Part shown: positions 1-6,340 of the stretch, piece after piece | Layout of the letters: every line of letters starts with the position of its first letter | How positions within the stretch are numbered: the first letter of the stretch is position 1 | DNA from: a virus | Strand: one strand, 5' to 3' | Length of the DNA stretch: 33,311 bases | IMG/VR virus record: IMGVR_UViG_3300007734_000594 | Location: 1-33,311 of that record | Made by a program: the position numbers and the translations under genes | Notes under the pieces: generated by a model | Told to the model about the DNA's origin: nothing | Database searches by the model: none | The model's input: only the letters and a program-made list of their open reading frames with translations

Positions 1-127
1 GGCTACCCATGCCTAGCTCGACCCCTACTTGCCCATCAGGAGGCGCTCCTATCGCGTCTGAGACACCCTGCCGCCTGCTCGGTTAGCTGATGTATCGCCT
101 GCCGCATCAGGTCGGGCGAGATCCACC
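1..127. repeat. 127-bp direct terminal repeat, left copy
   Basis: Bases 1-127 are identical to 33185-33311. A repeat of exactly 127 bp at both ends of a contig is the signature of a circular assembly graph closed with k=127, so the unique genome is 33,184 bp. It could instead be a real short direct terminal repeat like those of T7-like phages, but its ends fall inside a gene (36-614) with no sign of a boundary there. Confidence 0.95.
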
Positions 128-614
128 AGCCCTCGAGCGCCGATTCCGCGAAGAATCGCTCGCATAACACCGAAAACTTCGCCCTTAGCTGATCTGCCTC
201 TATGTCGGTTCGCGTGTTTAGCGCCGCTTGGGCCTTAATCTGATGCTCCTGTTCCGCAAGATCCATGAGGTGTTCGCTGCTGAGACGCGATCTGATGGTG
301 TCCTCCGAGATCTTGTGCTTGTAGACGATGCGGCGTGTCTTGGTTGGGATCATGCGACTGATGCGCTTGGCGTCGACCATGTATCCGAGGTTGTAGATCT
401 TCTTGACATGGTGCGAGACGCCGGAGCCTGTGATGCCGACATCTGCGCCGATGCGATCAACGCCGACGAATGTTCGGCCTGTCCGGTCGGCGTATGAGCA
501 GAACGCCACGAGGACGCGGAATGTCTTGGGTGTGAGGCGTGGATCCTTGATTGCGCGGATTGGGACCACTGCGAAGGCTCTGAGGTCTTTGTTGGCTGCG
601 ACTGCTGGCTTCAC
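36..614 (-). CDS. Winged-helix replication-initiation-like protein
   Basis: This is a DNA-binding protein of the phage/plasmid replication-protein type. Residues about 25-100 form a winged helix-turn-helix. It opens with a LTPKTFRVLVAF helix, continues through an IGADVGITGSGVSHHVKKI recognition-helix region, and ends in a basic wing rich in R and K. The C-terminal half is helical with no recognised domain. The chosen GTG start at 614 makes a GTGA overlap with the upstream stop and has AGAGG seven bases before it. A second GTG at 617 and an ATG at 653 are in frame and would lengthen it to 205 residues. It is the last gene of the leftward early operon that begins near 2958. The family resemblance is by pattern only. 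Replication initiation is inferred from the DUF1376 gene in the same operon. Confidence 0.7.
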   Translation of the reverse strand: MKPAVAANKDLRAFAVVPIRAIKDPRLTPKTFRVLVAFCSYADRTGRTFVGVDRIGADVGITGSGVSHHVKKIYNLGYMVDAKRISRMIPTKTRRIVYKHKISEDTIRSRLSSEHLMDLAEQEHQIKAQAALNTRTDIEADQLRAKFSVLCERFFAESALEGWWISPDLMRQAIHQLTEQAAGCLRRDRSAS

Positions 615-1186
615 CACTTCACCTCTGCGATTGCATCGAGGGGATCTTTCCATTCGGTTGGGCCTTTGAGGATGATGGGCTCATCGATGACGGGATCGAT
701 CGGCGGGATGAATACCCAGCCCGGCGGTTTGTATCCTGCGAGATCTTCCTCGGTGACGAGGTTTGCTTTGAGCAGGTCGATGCGACCGAGGCCTGAGATG
801 TAGGTTTCGGCGACGGGCTTTCCGGCTTTGATCATCTTCGAGGCATGGACGAGGCTGTATCGGCCATCGCGGGATGACGGGGCTGGTGGTGCTGCTTCGA
901 GGAGGATTTCACCGGGGAGGCATTCTCTGGCGCAGGAGATGACCATTTGGATTGTGGGCCAAGTGCGGGTGCGCTGGCGTTTGCGGATCTGCTGAGCTGT
1001 GCGCTCGAGGGTTGCTGAGAGCTGGTCGTGGTTGAGCTTGGCGGGCAGTTCGCTGTTGAGATCCTCGGCCATGTCCCGGACTTCGGCAGCGGCCTTGTCG
1101 TGGGTGAGGTGGGTTGGTCGATCATATCGGGTGATCATGTCAGTGACCCAAGCGCGAATGTGGGCGATGCGCTGATCATAGTTCAT
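611..1186 (-). CDS. Hypothetical early protein, 191 aa
   Basis: I do not recognise a family. The protein is soluble and probably helical in its first 80 residues, which are rich in D, E, R and Q. It ends in a proline-rich stretch (YKPPGWVFIPPIDPVIDEP) and a tryptophan-containing tail. The ATG at 1186 has AGGA eight bases upstream and overlaps the preceding gene by 11 nt. The stop overlaps the GTG of the winged-helix gene as GTGA. Both junctions support a real, translationally coupled gene. Its place between small early genes and a replication-type protein suggests a role in DNA metabolism or host takeover, but nothing in the sequence shows that. Confidence 0.72.
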   Translation of the reverse strand: MNYDQRIAHIRAWVTDMITRYDRPTHLTHDKAAAEVRDMAEDLNSELPAKLNHDQLSATLERTAQQIRKRQRTRTWPTIQMVISCARECLPGEILLEAAPPAPSSRDGRYSLVHASKMIKAGKPVAETYISGLGRIDLLKANLVTEEDLAGYKPPGWVFIPPIDPVIDEPIILKGPTEWKDPLDAIAEVKW

Positions 1187-1373
1187 CTTGGATTTCCTCT
1201 TCGTGTTGTGCTGCTGCTTCGAAGCAGTCTTGCAGTTCTTCGCGGTTGACGATGTGGGATCCGACGATGTTGAGATCCCAAGTGCCGTGCTTGCCTTCCG
1301 AGATCTCGTAGCGTTGCCCGGTGTCGCTGGTCATCAGGTAGAAGCCGTCTTTGCGCAGTGTCCAAGTGATCAT
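1176..1373 (-). CDS. Small hypothetical protein, 65 aa
   Basis: This is a small protein of about 65 residues with an N-terminal stretch that looks like beta strands (MITWTLRKDGFYLMTSDTG) and an acidic helical C-terminus (EAAAQHEEEIQDEL). No family is recognised. The start is placed at ATG 1373 because GGGAGG lies seven bases upstream and the codon makes an ATGA overlap with the stop of the DUF1376 gene. The in-frame ATG at 1388 lies inside that upstream gene and has no better ribosome site. It belongs to the leftward early operon. Confidence 0.7.
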   Translation of the reverse strand: MITWTLRKDGFYLMTSDTGQRYEISEGKHGTWDLNIVGSHIVNREELQDCFEAAAQHEEEIQDEL

Positions 1374-2269
1374 TCTTTTGCCTCCCATTTAAAATCTGCC
1401 CAGAATGCGTCTGGCCCGCCGTCGAGCTGGTCTGCCCAGCGCTCGCCGTTTAGCCATGTTGCGAAATGCGGCTGATACTCGGCTGGTTTGTCGCGCAGCT
1501 CGGGAAGGTGGATCTTCAGACCCTCGGCGATGATGGCCGGGTCAACCTTCTTGGCGGCTGCGATCCATGCCTTTCGAGCCTGCCCCTTTCCGACCTTGCG
1601 AGGGTAGAGGTTCCAGCTCTCCTCGAAGAGAAAATCAGACACACTTTTTGGAGTGTCTTTAGACACTCTTTTTCTCTTACTTTCTATATCTATATCTAGT
1701 TCTAGATGCTTAAGCCCGGCTACTTGTTTTGCTGAAGCCCGGCTAAGGTCTGAATCGTTTGTTTTCAGTGGGTTAGAAAAGTTAGGCGTTATTGCCTCCC
1801 GATAGATGCGTTTTTGCTCGGGGTAGTTTTCTGCCCGTGTTTGCCCTGATGTGCCATCAATGACAATATCACTTTTCGAACCATGCTGATCATAGGTGCT
1901 TTGCGGGTCGTTTGTTTTCAATAGCTTACGAATTTCCGCGCCTTTTGATCCTGCTTCGCTGCGTTTTTGCTGGGTGGCATTTATGCGCTCGAACTCCCGC
2001 AGCAAGCGAGCATTCTTCAGTTTCGCTCCCGCTTTGCTCCCCGCACGGACGAAAAACTCGCGTATTACGGGCAAAACAGTTGTATTGTATTCGTCCTCGC
2101 TGCAACGGAGCTGTCGGCGGATCCAGTCGGGATTTGCGGGAATAGTGCAATTCGGTGAGCGCCAGCAGAGGCGCAAAAGCCGCATATATGCGCCGTCCTC
2201 GGCGATGGTGAGATGCGCCGTGTCTGCGTCATAGTCGTTTACATAGAGGGGTAGGTATGGTATCGACAT
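1370..2269 (-). CDS. DUF1376 (YdaU-like) phage replication protein
   Basis: Residues about 4-75 match the DUF1376/YdaU pattern: PYLPLYVNDYDADTAHLT, then a winged-helix-like block with ED-GAYMRLL and CWRSP. This domain is found in phage replication organisers, often beside or in place of a primosomal protein. The middle (about 95-200) is hydrophilic and low in complexity, and is probably a disordered linker. The C-terminus from about residue 210 has an F-ESWNLYPRKVGKGQARKAW motif and an HFATWLNGERW motif, both seen at the C-termini of many phage replication proteins. The ATG at 2269 is preceded by a GGGAGGGAGA Shine-Dalgarno with a 9-base spacer. With no helicase or polymerase in the genome, it likely helps load host replication proteins. 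Confidence 0.82.
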   Translation of the reverse strand: MSIPYLPLYVNDYDADTAHLTIAEDGAYMRLLRLCWRSPNCTIPANPDWIRRQLRCSEDEYNTTVLPVIREFFVRAGSKAGAKLKNARLLREFERINATQQKRSEAGSKGAEIRKLLKTNDPQSTYDQHGSKSDIVIDGTSGQTRAENYPEQKRIYREAITPNFSNPLKTNDSDLSRASAKQVAGLKHLELDIDIESKRKRVSKDTPKSVSDFLFEESWNLYPRKVGKGQARKAWIAAAKKVDPAIIAEGLKIHLPELRDKPAEYQPHFATWLNGERWADQLDGGPDAFWADFKWEAKE

Positions 2270-2312
2270 TCTTGGGAATCTCCCTCCCTTGTTGTTGGTT
2301 GACTGCCTACTT

Positions 2313-2349
2313 GGCCGAGCGGATTCCTCCCCCGCTCGGCCCTTTTTTT
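2313..2349 (+). terminator. Intrinsic terminator, plus-strand sense
   Basis: A perfect 10-bp GC-rich stem (GGCCGAGCGG at 2313-2322, CCGCTCGGCC at 2332-2341) with a 9-base loop is followed by seven Ts at 2343-2349. Read on the plus strand this is a textbook rho-independent terminator. Read on the minus strand, where both flanking genes are encoded, it has an A-tract before the stem and no T-tract after it. The T-tract overlaps the stop codon of rusA. It would stop antisense transcription from the left, not the operon it sits in. Confidence 0.75.
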
Positions 2350-2758
2350 ATCGCACGATGACAGCGCAGCCCGGCGTATCGCCATAGAGCTTTGTCACTG
2401 TCAGCATACAGACCTGAACATCATCCTCATAGACCACGCCATTGCAGGCGTCCAAAATCAGCTTGGCGATGTTGTCGAGATCCGGCTTTCCGGGCATCTC
2501 ATAGTTTTGCCGTGCCCGGCGCTGGCGGTCCTGCGGCCAGCTCTTGGGGATGGGCCATGTGGCGATGATGTGGACCGAACAACGGCCGATGCGAGGCTTG
2601 CGCTGGGCATCGATCATGGCATCGCTGGCGATCGAGGCAACCATCTTCTCGGCCGCTGCTGTGATGGCAGGCGTGTAAGTGTGACCTTGCCGGGTGAAGC
2701 GCGGCCTGCCCTTGCCGATCGGCTTGCCCGGAATGAAGAAGCTCAGGAAGTTTTCCAT
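2348..2758 (-). CDS. rusA: RusA-family Holliday junction resolvase
   Basis: A 136-aa protein with the RusA fold pattern: N-terminal FFIPGKPIGKGRPRF, then KPDLDN at residues 91-96 (catalytic-type aspartates D93 and D95), followed by VVYEDDVQV with D112/D113. RusA homodimers cut Holliday junctions. In phages they resolve branched replication intermediates before packaging. The size is normal for the family (about 120-140). Start: ATG 2758 overlaps the upstream stop as TGATG. A GTG at 2761 gives a GTGA overlap and one extra residue, and the sequence does not decide between them. A plus-sense terminator lies just beyond its stop. Confidence 0.93.
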   Translation of the reverse strand: MENFLSFFIPGKPIGKGRPRFTRQGHTYTPAITAAAEKMVASIASDAMIDAQRKPRIGRCSVHIIATWPIPKSWPQDRQRRARQNYEMPGKPDLDNIAKLILDACNGVVYEDDVQVCMLTVTKLYGDTPGCAVIVR

Positions 2759-2958
2759 CACTTGATCCGATCGAGCCAGCTCTCGACCGCAACGATGCGA
2801 TCGTCCTGCACCAGCTCTCGATCGAGGATCTGCGTCACCAGCCGGGCTTGGCTTACGCCTTGGCGCGTCGATTCAGCATCGAGGCGGGCCTTGGTATCGA
2901 TCGGCAGGCGCAGGAACATCGCCGCCAGCTCGCCAGTTTTCTGCTTTTTCTTTTGCAT
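2758..2958 (-). CDS. Ribbon-helix-helix (Arc/MetJ-type) regulator
   Basis: A 66-aa basic protein whose middle (AAMFLRLPIDTKARLDAES, then a helix through SQARLVTQILDREL) fits the ribbon-helix-helix layout of one beta strand and two helices. RHH dimers bind short inverted or direct repeats with the strand in the major groove. It is the first gene of the leftward early operon and sits beside the divergent control region. The 16-bp palindrome at 2969-2984, just upstream of its ATG, is a natural candidate target, which would make it autoregulatory. The start has AAGG eight bases upstream. The fold is assigned by pattern, and the operator link is inference. Confidence 0.7.
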   Translation of the reverse strand: MQKKKQKTGELAAMFLRLPIDTKARLDAESTRQGVSQARLVTQILDRELVQDDRIVAVESWLDRIK

Positions 2959-3003
2959 TTTCAGCGCCTTGTAATTTTTTACAACTTTTTTTGCGTGACC
3001 CTA

Positions 3004-3032
3004 TTGACTATCCGATATCACATGTCTAATTT
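3004..3032 (+). promoter_or_regulatory. Candidate early rightward promoter
   Basis: TTGACT at 3004-3009 matches the -35 consensus at five of six positions. Two -10 choices follow: TCTAAT at 3025-3030 (five of six, 15-bp spacer) or TAATTT at 3027-3032 (three of six, 17-bp spacer). It would transcribe the small-gene operon that starts at 3059. It shares bases with the leftward promoter, so the two should compete. Confidence 0.45.
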
Positions 3033-3035
3033 CAA
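3007..3035 (-). promoter_or_regulatory. Candidate early leftward promoter
   Basis: On the minus strand, TTGAAA (3035-3030, five of six) is followed after exactly 17 bp by GATAGT (3012-3007, four of six). This would give a leader of about 40 nt before the ATG at 2958, and that leader contains the TTGTAA/TTACAA palindrome. The geometry is good for a sigma-70 type promoter, and no phage RNA polymerase is encoded. Confidence 0.45.
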
Positions 3036-3058
3036 GTTGTAAGTTGATGGAGGTTGAG

Positions 3059-3259
3059 ATGGCAAAGATGAAGTGTGGCGCGGCGATGGATCTGTTCGAT
3101 CTTGGGGCGGCAAGCCAACCCGGTGGGCGGCAGATGGATATCGAGGAGCTGATCGCCGAGCAGGAAAGCTTGTTGTCCCGGATGGACCGGAAGGATGAGG
3201 CGGCGGTTGAGGATTGGATGGCTCAGGCGAAAGCCGGGGTTGTGATGCGGATCTGCTAG
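3059..3259 (+). CDS. Small hypothetical protein, first rightward early gene
   Basis: A 66-aa protein with no recognised family. It has a short N-terminal part with one cysteine and an acidic helical middle (DIEELIAEQESLLSRMDRKDEA), and is probably soluble. The ATG at 3059 is chosen because GGAGG lies five bases before it. The in-frame ATG at 3044 lies upstream of that Shine-Dalgarno and has none of its own. As the leader gene of the rightward early operon it is a candidate host-takeover protein by position only. Confidence 0.65.
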   Translation: MAKMKCGAAMDLFDLGAASQPGGRQMDIEELIAEQESLLSRMDRKDEAAVEDWMAQAKAGVVMRIC

Positions 3260-3269
3260 GGAGAGCAAA

Positions 3270-3590
3270 ATGCAAGTGCAAGTCAACAAAGTAATGTCCT
3301 ACCAAGGCCCGGCGGTGCAGTATCGCGGCGACGATGGATGGCCCGCGATGGTGTGTGTGCCTGTGCTGATCGCGATCGGATGCGACGGCCAGATGTTCCA
3401 GCTTCCAAACCGGATGCGGTATGAGGACAACGGCGACGGCGAGTTTTACCCCGCCTTCGACTTCAGCCTTTGCCGGGCGCAAGAGATGGAAAGCAAGATC
3501 TTGGATCGCGGCTACATTGTCGCGGATCACTGGGTCGCGGTGTCCGAAAAAGATATGCGGGAATACAACCGGGGCGCTTACGGATCGTAA
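3270..3590 (+). CDS. Hypothetical early protein, 106 aa
   Basis: No family is recognised. The sequence reads as a compact alpha/beta protein rich in aromatic residues, with QYRGDDGWPAMVCVPVLIAIG near the start and DHWVAVSEKDMREYNRG near the end. GGGAGAGC lies just ahead of the ATG at 3270. Its start (MQVQV) resembles that of the next gene (MQVKYQV), but the rest does not align, so duplication is not supported. It lies in the rightward early operon, 10 bp after the first gene. Confidence 0.68.
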   Translation: MQVQVNKVMSYQGPAVQYRGDDGWPAMVCVPVLIAIGCDGQMFQLPNRMRYEDNGDGEFYPAFDFSLCRAQEMESKILDRGYIVADHWVAVSEKDMREYNRGAYGS

Positions 3591-3613
3591 GCCCCCAAAA
3601 AGGGAGAATGCAG

Positions 3614-3856
3614 ATGCAAGTGAAGTATCAAGTTGTTGGTGAAGGCTCGGCGGATCTGATGTCGGCCGATGAGTTCCAAGCCCGGTTCGGGGATCGGTTC
3701 GTTCAGCCGGATATTATCTTTGACGGGTTGCGGGAAGTGCTGAAGTCGCAGCCGCAGATCCGGAACCTGTGCGGGCCGATGTATAACGGCGAACGGGATG
3801 GGTTCCAGATTGTCCGGTATGAGAGTTGGGCCGTTTACGAAGCAATGAGCAACTGA
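3614..3856 (+). CDS. Hypothetical early protein, 80 aa
   Basis: An 80-aa soluble protein without a recognised family. It begins with a beta-like MQVKYQVVGEG and ends with a strand-like FQIVRYESWAVYEAM. AGGGAG at 3601-3606 lies seven bases before the ATG at 3614. An in-frame ATG at 3608 is only one base from that site, so 3614 is preferred. Longer in-frame extensions overlap the preceding gene. It lies 23 bp after the preceding gene and 10 bp before the next, in the early operon. Confidence 0.65.
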   Translation: MQVKYQVVGEGSADLMSADEFQARFGDRFVQPDIIFDGLREVLKSQPQIRNLCGPMYNGERDGFQIVRYESWAVYEAMSN

Positions 3857-3866
3857 GGGGAACGAT

Positions 3867-4085
3867 ATGAAGATGAGCGAATTTAATCTAGTCGAGGTGC
3901 AGAAGATCCACTTCGCGCTTGGATATGACAAAGACCCCAAGGCGCACGAAGCCTTTAACCGGGTCTGCAACGAGCTGGGCGGGGCCGCTTGGGCCAACGC
4001 CTATAGCGCACCGAGCTGGCCGGATTACGCCGACGCAGTGTGCGAGATCGATGACGAACCTTTCATGGAGTATGAGGCGAGCTGA
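3867..4085 (+). CDS. Hypothetical early protein, 72 aa
   Basis: An acidic 72-aa protein with no recognised family. It has a helical N-terminus (FNLVEVQKIHFALGYD) and an aromatic WANAYSAPSWPDYADA block, and could be a small protein-binding or host-inhibitor type product. AGGGG lies about six bases before the ATG. The stop overlaps the next start as TGATG, so the pair is coupled. Confidence 0.66.
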   Translation: MKMSEFNLVEVQKIHFALGYDKDPKAHEAFNRVCNELGGAAWANAYSAPSWPDYADAVCEIDDEPFMEYEAS

Positions 4086-4318
4086 TGTCTGAAGCAGTAA
4101 TGATCAAGCTTGGGTCAATCGTTCGGCATGATGTGTTCGCAATGGATGGCAAAGTTTATTGCGCCATGTGCGACGCAAAAGCGATCGATGCCGAGAATGT
4201 GCAGATCTACGTTATGCAGATCCCGGCAAAGAAAAGAGGCGACTGGGAGCGCTCGATCGTGGGCGACCCGGCGCTGCTGGTCGAAGCAAAGGAGAGCTTA
4301 TGGCCCTCTCTGAATTGA
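4085..4318 (+). CDS. Hypothetical early protein, 77 aa
   Basis: A 77-aa protein that looks mainly beta-stranded in its first half (IKLGSIVRHDVFAMDGKVYCAMCDAK) with one CxxC pair (CAMC). One pair alone is not enough to call a zinc site. It ends in a helical, acidic tail. The start is coupled to the previous gene by TGATG, and the end overlaps the next gene by 19 nt. No family is recognised. Confidence 0.65.
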   Translation: MSEAVMIKLGSIVRHDVFAMDGKVYCAMCDAKAIDAENVQIYVMQIPAKKRGDWERSIVGDPALLVEAKESLWPSLN

Positions 4319-4476
4319 TGGCGCTGATCGAGCAGCTCGATGACGAGATCTTGATGATCGAAGCTGATCCGGCCGACTGGGCGGCTCAACAAATCAAAGA
4401 CCGGAAACGGATGCGGGCCAAGCTGTTCTGGCTGGCCCAACAACAAAGCGAGGAAGAAAATGAAATACAAGCTTAG
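4300..4476 (+). CDS. Small helical protein, 58 aa
   Basis: A 58-aa acidic, almost wholly helical protein. It has heptad-like leucine/isoleucine spacing (SELMALIEQLDDEILMIEAD) and a second amphipathic helix (KDRKRMRAKLFWLAQQQ), suggesting a short helical hairpin or coiled coil. GGAGAG lies just ahead of the ATG at 4300. An upstream in-frame extension to 4159 exists but would lie entirely within the previous gene. It overlaps both neighbours by about 20 nt. The function is unknown. Confidence 0.6.
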   Translation: MALSELMALIEQLDDEILMIEADPADWAAQQIKDRKRMRAKLFWLAQQQSEEENEIQA

Positions 4477-4624
4477 CGCTGGGTTCATCAACGACACCTC
4501 TTACGAGCGGTTCGAGTTTGAGAACCACGAAGATCTCGAGGAATATTTCCTGCTTAACCTTTGGGGCAAGAAAGGGATCCGGTCCAAGGTGATCGGTCTG
4601 GTCTTGTTGGTGAGCGAAAAATGA
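4460..4624 (+). CDS. Small hypothetical protein, 54 aa
   Basis: A 54-aa protein read directly from the sequence: ATG 4460 to TGA 4624. It starts MKYKLSAGF and ends with a hydrophobic VIGLVLLVSEK. It looks like a small alpha/beta protein. A C-terminal peripheral membrane contact is possible, but the hydrophobic run is too short to span a membrane. AGGA lies five bases before the start. It overlaps the preceding gene by 17 nt and the next as ATGA, which fits the coupled packing of this operon. Confidence 0.62.
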   Translation: MKYKLSAGFINDTSYERFEFENHEDLEEYFLLNLWGKKGIRSKVIGLVLLVSEK

Positions 4625-4779
4625 TCAAGTGCCCGGAGTGCAATGGAGTGGGCGAGGTCGAATATGATCGACCCGTCCGAGACTTCGTAAACGGCGGCGA
4701 ATACGAATCGTATTGGGCCGAGTGCAACAACTGCTGCGGGTCTGGTTGGATCCAGCCGCTCGAGGAGGATGAGGAATGA
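4621..4779 (+). CDS. DnaJ-type zinc-finger miniprotein, 52 aa
   Basis: A 52-aa protein with two CxxCxGxG motifs: CPECNGVG near the N-terminus and CNNCCGSG near the C-terminus, separated by about 30 residues. Two such knuckles together form one zinc site of the DnaJ cysteine-rich domain, which binds peptides. Similar minimal copies occur in phages and plasmids. The C-terminus is very acidic (LEEDEE). The start at 4621 overlaps the previous stop as ATGA, and the stop overlaps the next start the same way. The zinc site is well supported; the partner and role are not known. Confidence 0.7.
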   Translation: MIKCPECNGVGEVEYDRPVRDFVNGGEYESYWAECNNCCGSGWIQPLEEDEE

Positions 4780-4901
4780 AAAAAGTTTTCAAGGTGCTGC
4801 GGAAGATCGATGACAGTTGGGTTGGCGATCTGCTAGGTTGTGTTTTCGTGTTCGCGCTGATCCCCAGCGTGTGGTTTTTGCTGTATGGGTTTGGGTGGTG
4901 A
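4776..4901 (+). CDS. Single-span membrane miniprotein, 41 aa
   Basis: A 41-aa protein with a basic N-terminus (MKKVFKVLRK) followed by one hydrophobic span (LLGCVFVFALIPSVWFLLYGF) that runs almost to the end. The positive N-terminal side should stay in the cytoplasm. Its starting codon overlaps the zinc-protein stop as ATGA with GAGGATGAGGA ahead of it, and its TGA overlaps the next ATG. Small early membrane proteins of this type often act on the host envelope or in superinfection exclusion. That role is inference from size and position only. Confidence 0.6.
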   Translation: MKKVFKVLRKIDDSWVGDLLGCVFVFALIPSVWFLLYGFGW

Positions 4902-5392
4902 TGATGCGGATAAACATTGGGAACATCCAGCAGTGGGCGGACGAGATCCGCACCATGACGGACGATCAGGAAACTTTGCTCGATACGCTCGACGGCCAAA
5001 CTGACGCGCTCGATGTGTTGGATGCGCTGGTGATCGAGCGGGCCAAGGCGTCGGCCGCAGAAGATGCAGCGAAAGGCGTGGCATCGATGTTCAATGATCG
5101 AGCCAAACGGCAGGCCGAAAAGCAGGCCAGCCTGTCCCGGATGATGGGCAAGGTGCTGGATGCAATCGGAGAGACAAAGATTCAGCGCCCTATCGGCACG
5201 ATCAGCCGCACAAAAGCCCGGCAATCGCTTGAGGTTTACGATGAGGCTGAGATCCCGTCTCAGCTTATGCGCACAAAGATTACGATCGAGCCTGACACGG
5301 CCGCAATCAAAGCTCAGCTCGAGGCTGGGGTAATAGTGCCCGGGGCGCAGTTCAAGACTGGCGAGCCCGGCATCACAGTGAGGATTAAATGA
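4901..5392 (+). CDS. Gp157-like (siphovirus Gp157 family) protein
   Basis: A 163-aa protein with a long acidic alpha-helical first half and a C-terminal segment that fits the Gp157 family. That segment runs from KVLDAIGETKIQRPIGTIS through SLEVYDEAEIPSQL and PDTAAIKAQLEAGVIVPGA to VRIK. Gp157 proteins are common beside phage recombination genes (ERF, RecT or SSB), but their biochemical role is not settled. The ATG at 4901 overlaps the upstream stop as TGATG. A GTG at 4898 and a longer in-frame extension exist but lie inside upstream genes. The stop overlaps the next gene as ATGA, fitting a recombination pair. Confidence 0.78.
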   Translation: MMRINIGNIQQWADEIRTMTDDQETLLDTLDGQTDALDVLDALVIERAKASAAEDAAKGVASMFNDRAKRQAEKQASLSRMMGKVLDAIGETKIQRPIGTISRTKARQSLEVYDEAEIPSQLMRTKITIEPDTAAIKAQLEAGVIVPGAQFKTGEPGITVRIK

Positions 5393-6153
5393 TGGAAAAG
5401 CTGATCGAAGCAATGAAGCTGATCAACGACCTCAACCGGACGCACGGCATCGTCCAGCGAGGCGGCAAAAAATACACCGAGGTTTCGGTGCGGATCGAGG
5501 CGTTCCGGCAAGTGTTTGGCACAGAGCTTGGCATCAACACGATGGTGCTGGTCGATGACGGCAAGCGCGTCGTTGTCAAAGCAATGATCAGCACGGCCAA
5601 CGATCATGTGATTGGATCCGGCATGGCCGAGGAGATCCGGGGCAGCTCGAACGTAAACAAGACAAGCGCCCTCGAGAACTGCGAGACAAGCGCCATAGGC
5701 CGCGCTCTGGCAGCGATCGGCTTGCATGGCGGGACATATGCCAGCGCAAACGAGATGGCCTCTGTAGGACGCAAAGAAGAGGCGCAGCGGGCGGCTCCGG
5801 CCGAGCCAAAGGAAGATGCGTTCGGTCTGCCCCCGGCGACCTATCAGATCTTCACGCATACGGGCGCACCATACAAAGCGCCTTCCGATAACTTGACGTT
5901 CCAAGCGGGCGCTCTGGTCGAGCTGATGAAGCTCTATGCGAAAAGCGATAAAGACCGGGATGGTAATGCGGTTGCATTACGCACTCGCATGACAATGATC
6001 CGCGAGCTGAAGGAAGCAAACACCGCCGGGCTGCTGGCATTCCTGTCGGCCGAAGGGTCAAAGCACTTTGACGAGATCTATAAGAAGATCCTCGCAGCAT
6101 TGGGCGCAAAGATGAATGAAGAGGATGAGCAGGATGAAGATGAAGGTAACTGA
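5389..6153 (+). CDS. Putative single-strand-annealing (ERF/Sak-like) protein
   Basis: A 254-aa protein. Residues about 1-125 are a compact alpha/beta domain with the motif NKTSALENCETSAIGRALAA and an adjacent GLHGG. A (T)SALENxETSAIGRALA helix of this kind is shared by many phage and plasmid proteins near recombination genes and is placed in ERF/Rad52-like annealing groups. A linker rich in A, P and E follows, then a helical C-terminal domain and an acidic tail (NEEDEQDEDEGN) like that of proteins that bind partners beside ssDNA. Position right after a Gp157-like gene supports a recombination role. Family membership is a pattern judgement and the exact class is uncertain. Confidence 0.5.
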   Translation: MMEKLIEAMKLINDLNRTHGIVQRGGKKYTEVSVRIEAFRQVFGTELGINTMVLVDDGKRVVVKAMISTANDHVIGSGMAEEIRGSSNVNKTSALENCETSAIGRALAAIGLHGGTYASANEMASVGRKEEAQRAAPAEPKEDAFGLPPATYQIFTHTGAPYKAPSDNLTFQAGALVELMKLYAKSDKDRDGNAVALRTRMTMIRELKEANTAGLLAFLSAEGSKHFDEIYKKILAALGAKMNEEDEQDEDEGN

Positions 6154-6340
6154 TCGCAAGGAGCAAGTGATCAACTGGCTGCGCGAACGTCGCGGCCAGA
6201 AGGTCCGGCAGGAAGATCTGGCGAAAGAGTGCGGCATCACGCAGCAGATGATCAGCCGGGTAATCCGGGATCTGGTCTTGGAGAAGCGGGTTCAGCGGAT
6301 GAGATCGATCGGCTTTCAAGTGGTCGGCATCGATGGCTAA
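6140..6340 (+). CDS. Small winged-helix DNA-binding protein
   Basis: A 66-aa basic protein with an N-terminal helix (DRKEQVINWLRERRGQ), a helix-turn-helix (EDLAKECGITQQMISRVIRDLVLEK) and a short wing (RVQRMRSIGFQVVG). It looks like a minimal MarR/Lrp-type or replication winged helix. The start at 6140 is chosen because AGGA (6131-6134) lies five bases upstream. ATGs at 6116, 6125 and 6134 would extend it. It overlaps the preceding gene by 14 nt and the DnaA-like gene by 8 nt, placing it in a DNA-metabolism block. Confidence 0.7.
   Translation: MKVTDRKEQVINWLRERRGQKVRQEDLAKECGITQQMISRVIRDLVLEKRVQRMRSIGFQVVGIDG

Larger units (their letters stand above)
2969..3042. promoter_or_regulatory. TTGTAA repeat cluster, candidate operators
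   Basis: A perfect palindrome, TTGTAA-TTTT-TTACAA, occupies 2969-2984. The nonamer AAGTTGTAA at 3034-3042 is the exact inverse of TTACAACTT at 2979-2987. These sites bracket the two overlapping divergent promoters. The left one lies in the leader of the leftward operon and the right one near the start of the rightward operon. Repeated half-sites on both sides of a divergent promoter pair are typical of a shared repressor, and the adjacent ribbon-helix-helix protein is the simplest candidate. Confidence 0.5.

Noticed and set aside
36-653. ATG 653 as start of the winged-helix gene
   Set aside because: It would overlap the upstream gene by 43 nt, while GTG 614 or 617 has AGAGG at the right distance and a GTGA junction. 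It remains possible.
3270-3856. Gene duplication between the 106-aa and 80-aa early proteins
   Set aside because: Only the first few residues (MQVQV and MQVKYQV) look alike; the rest does not align by eye.
4625-5413. 262-codon minus-strand frame antisense to the early operon
   Set aside because: The plus strand carries a coupled series of real genes including a Gp157-like protein; the minus frame has no family or ribosome site.
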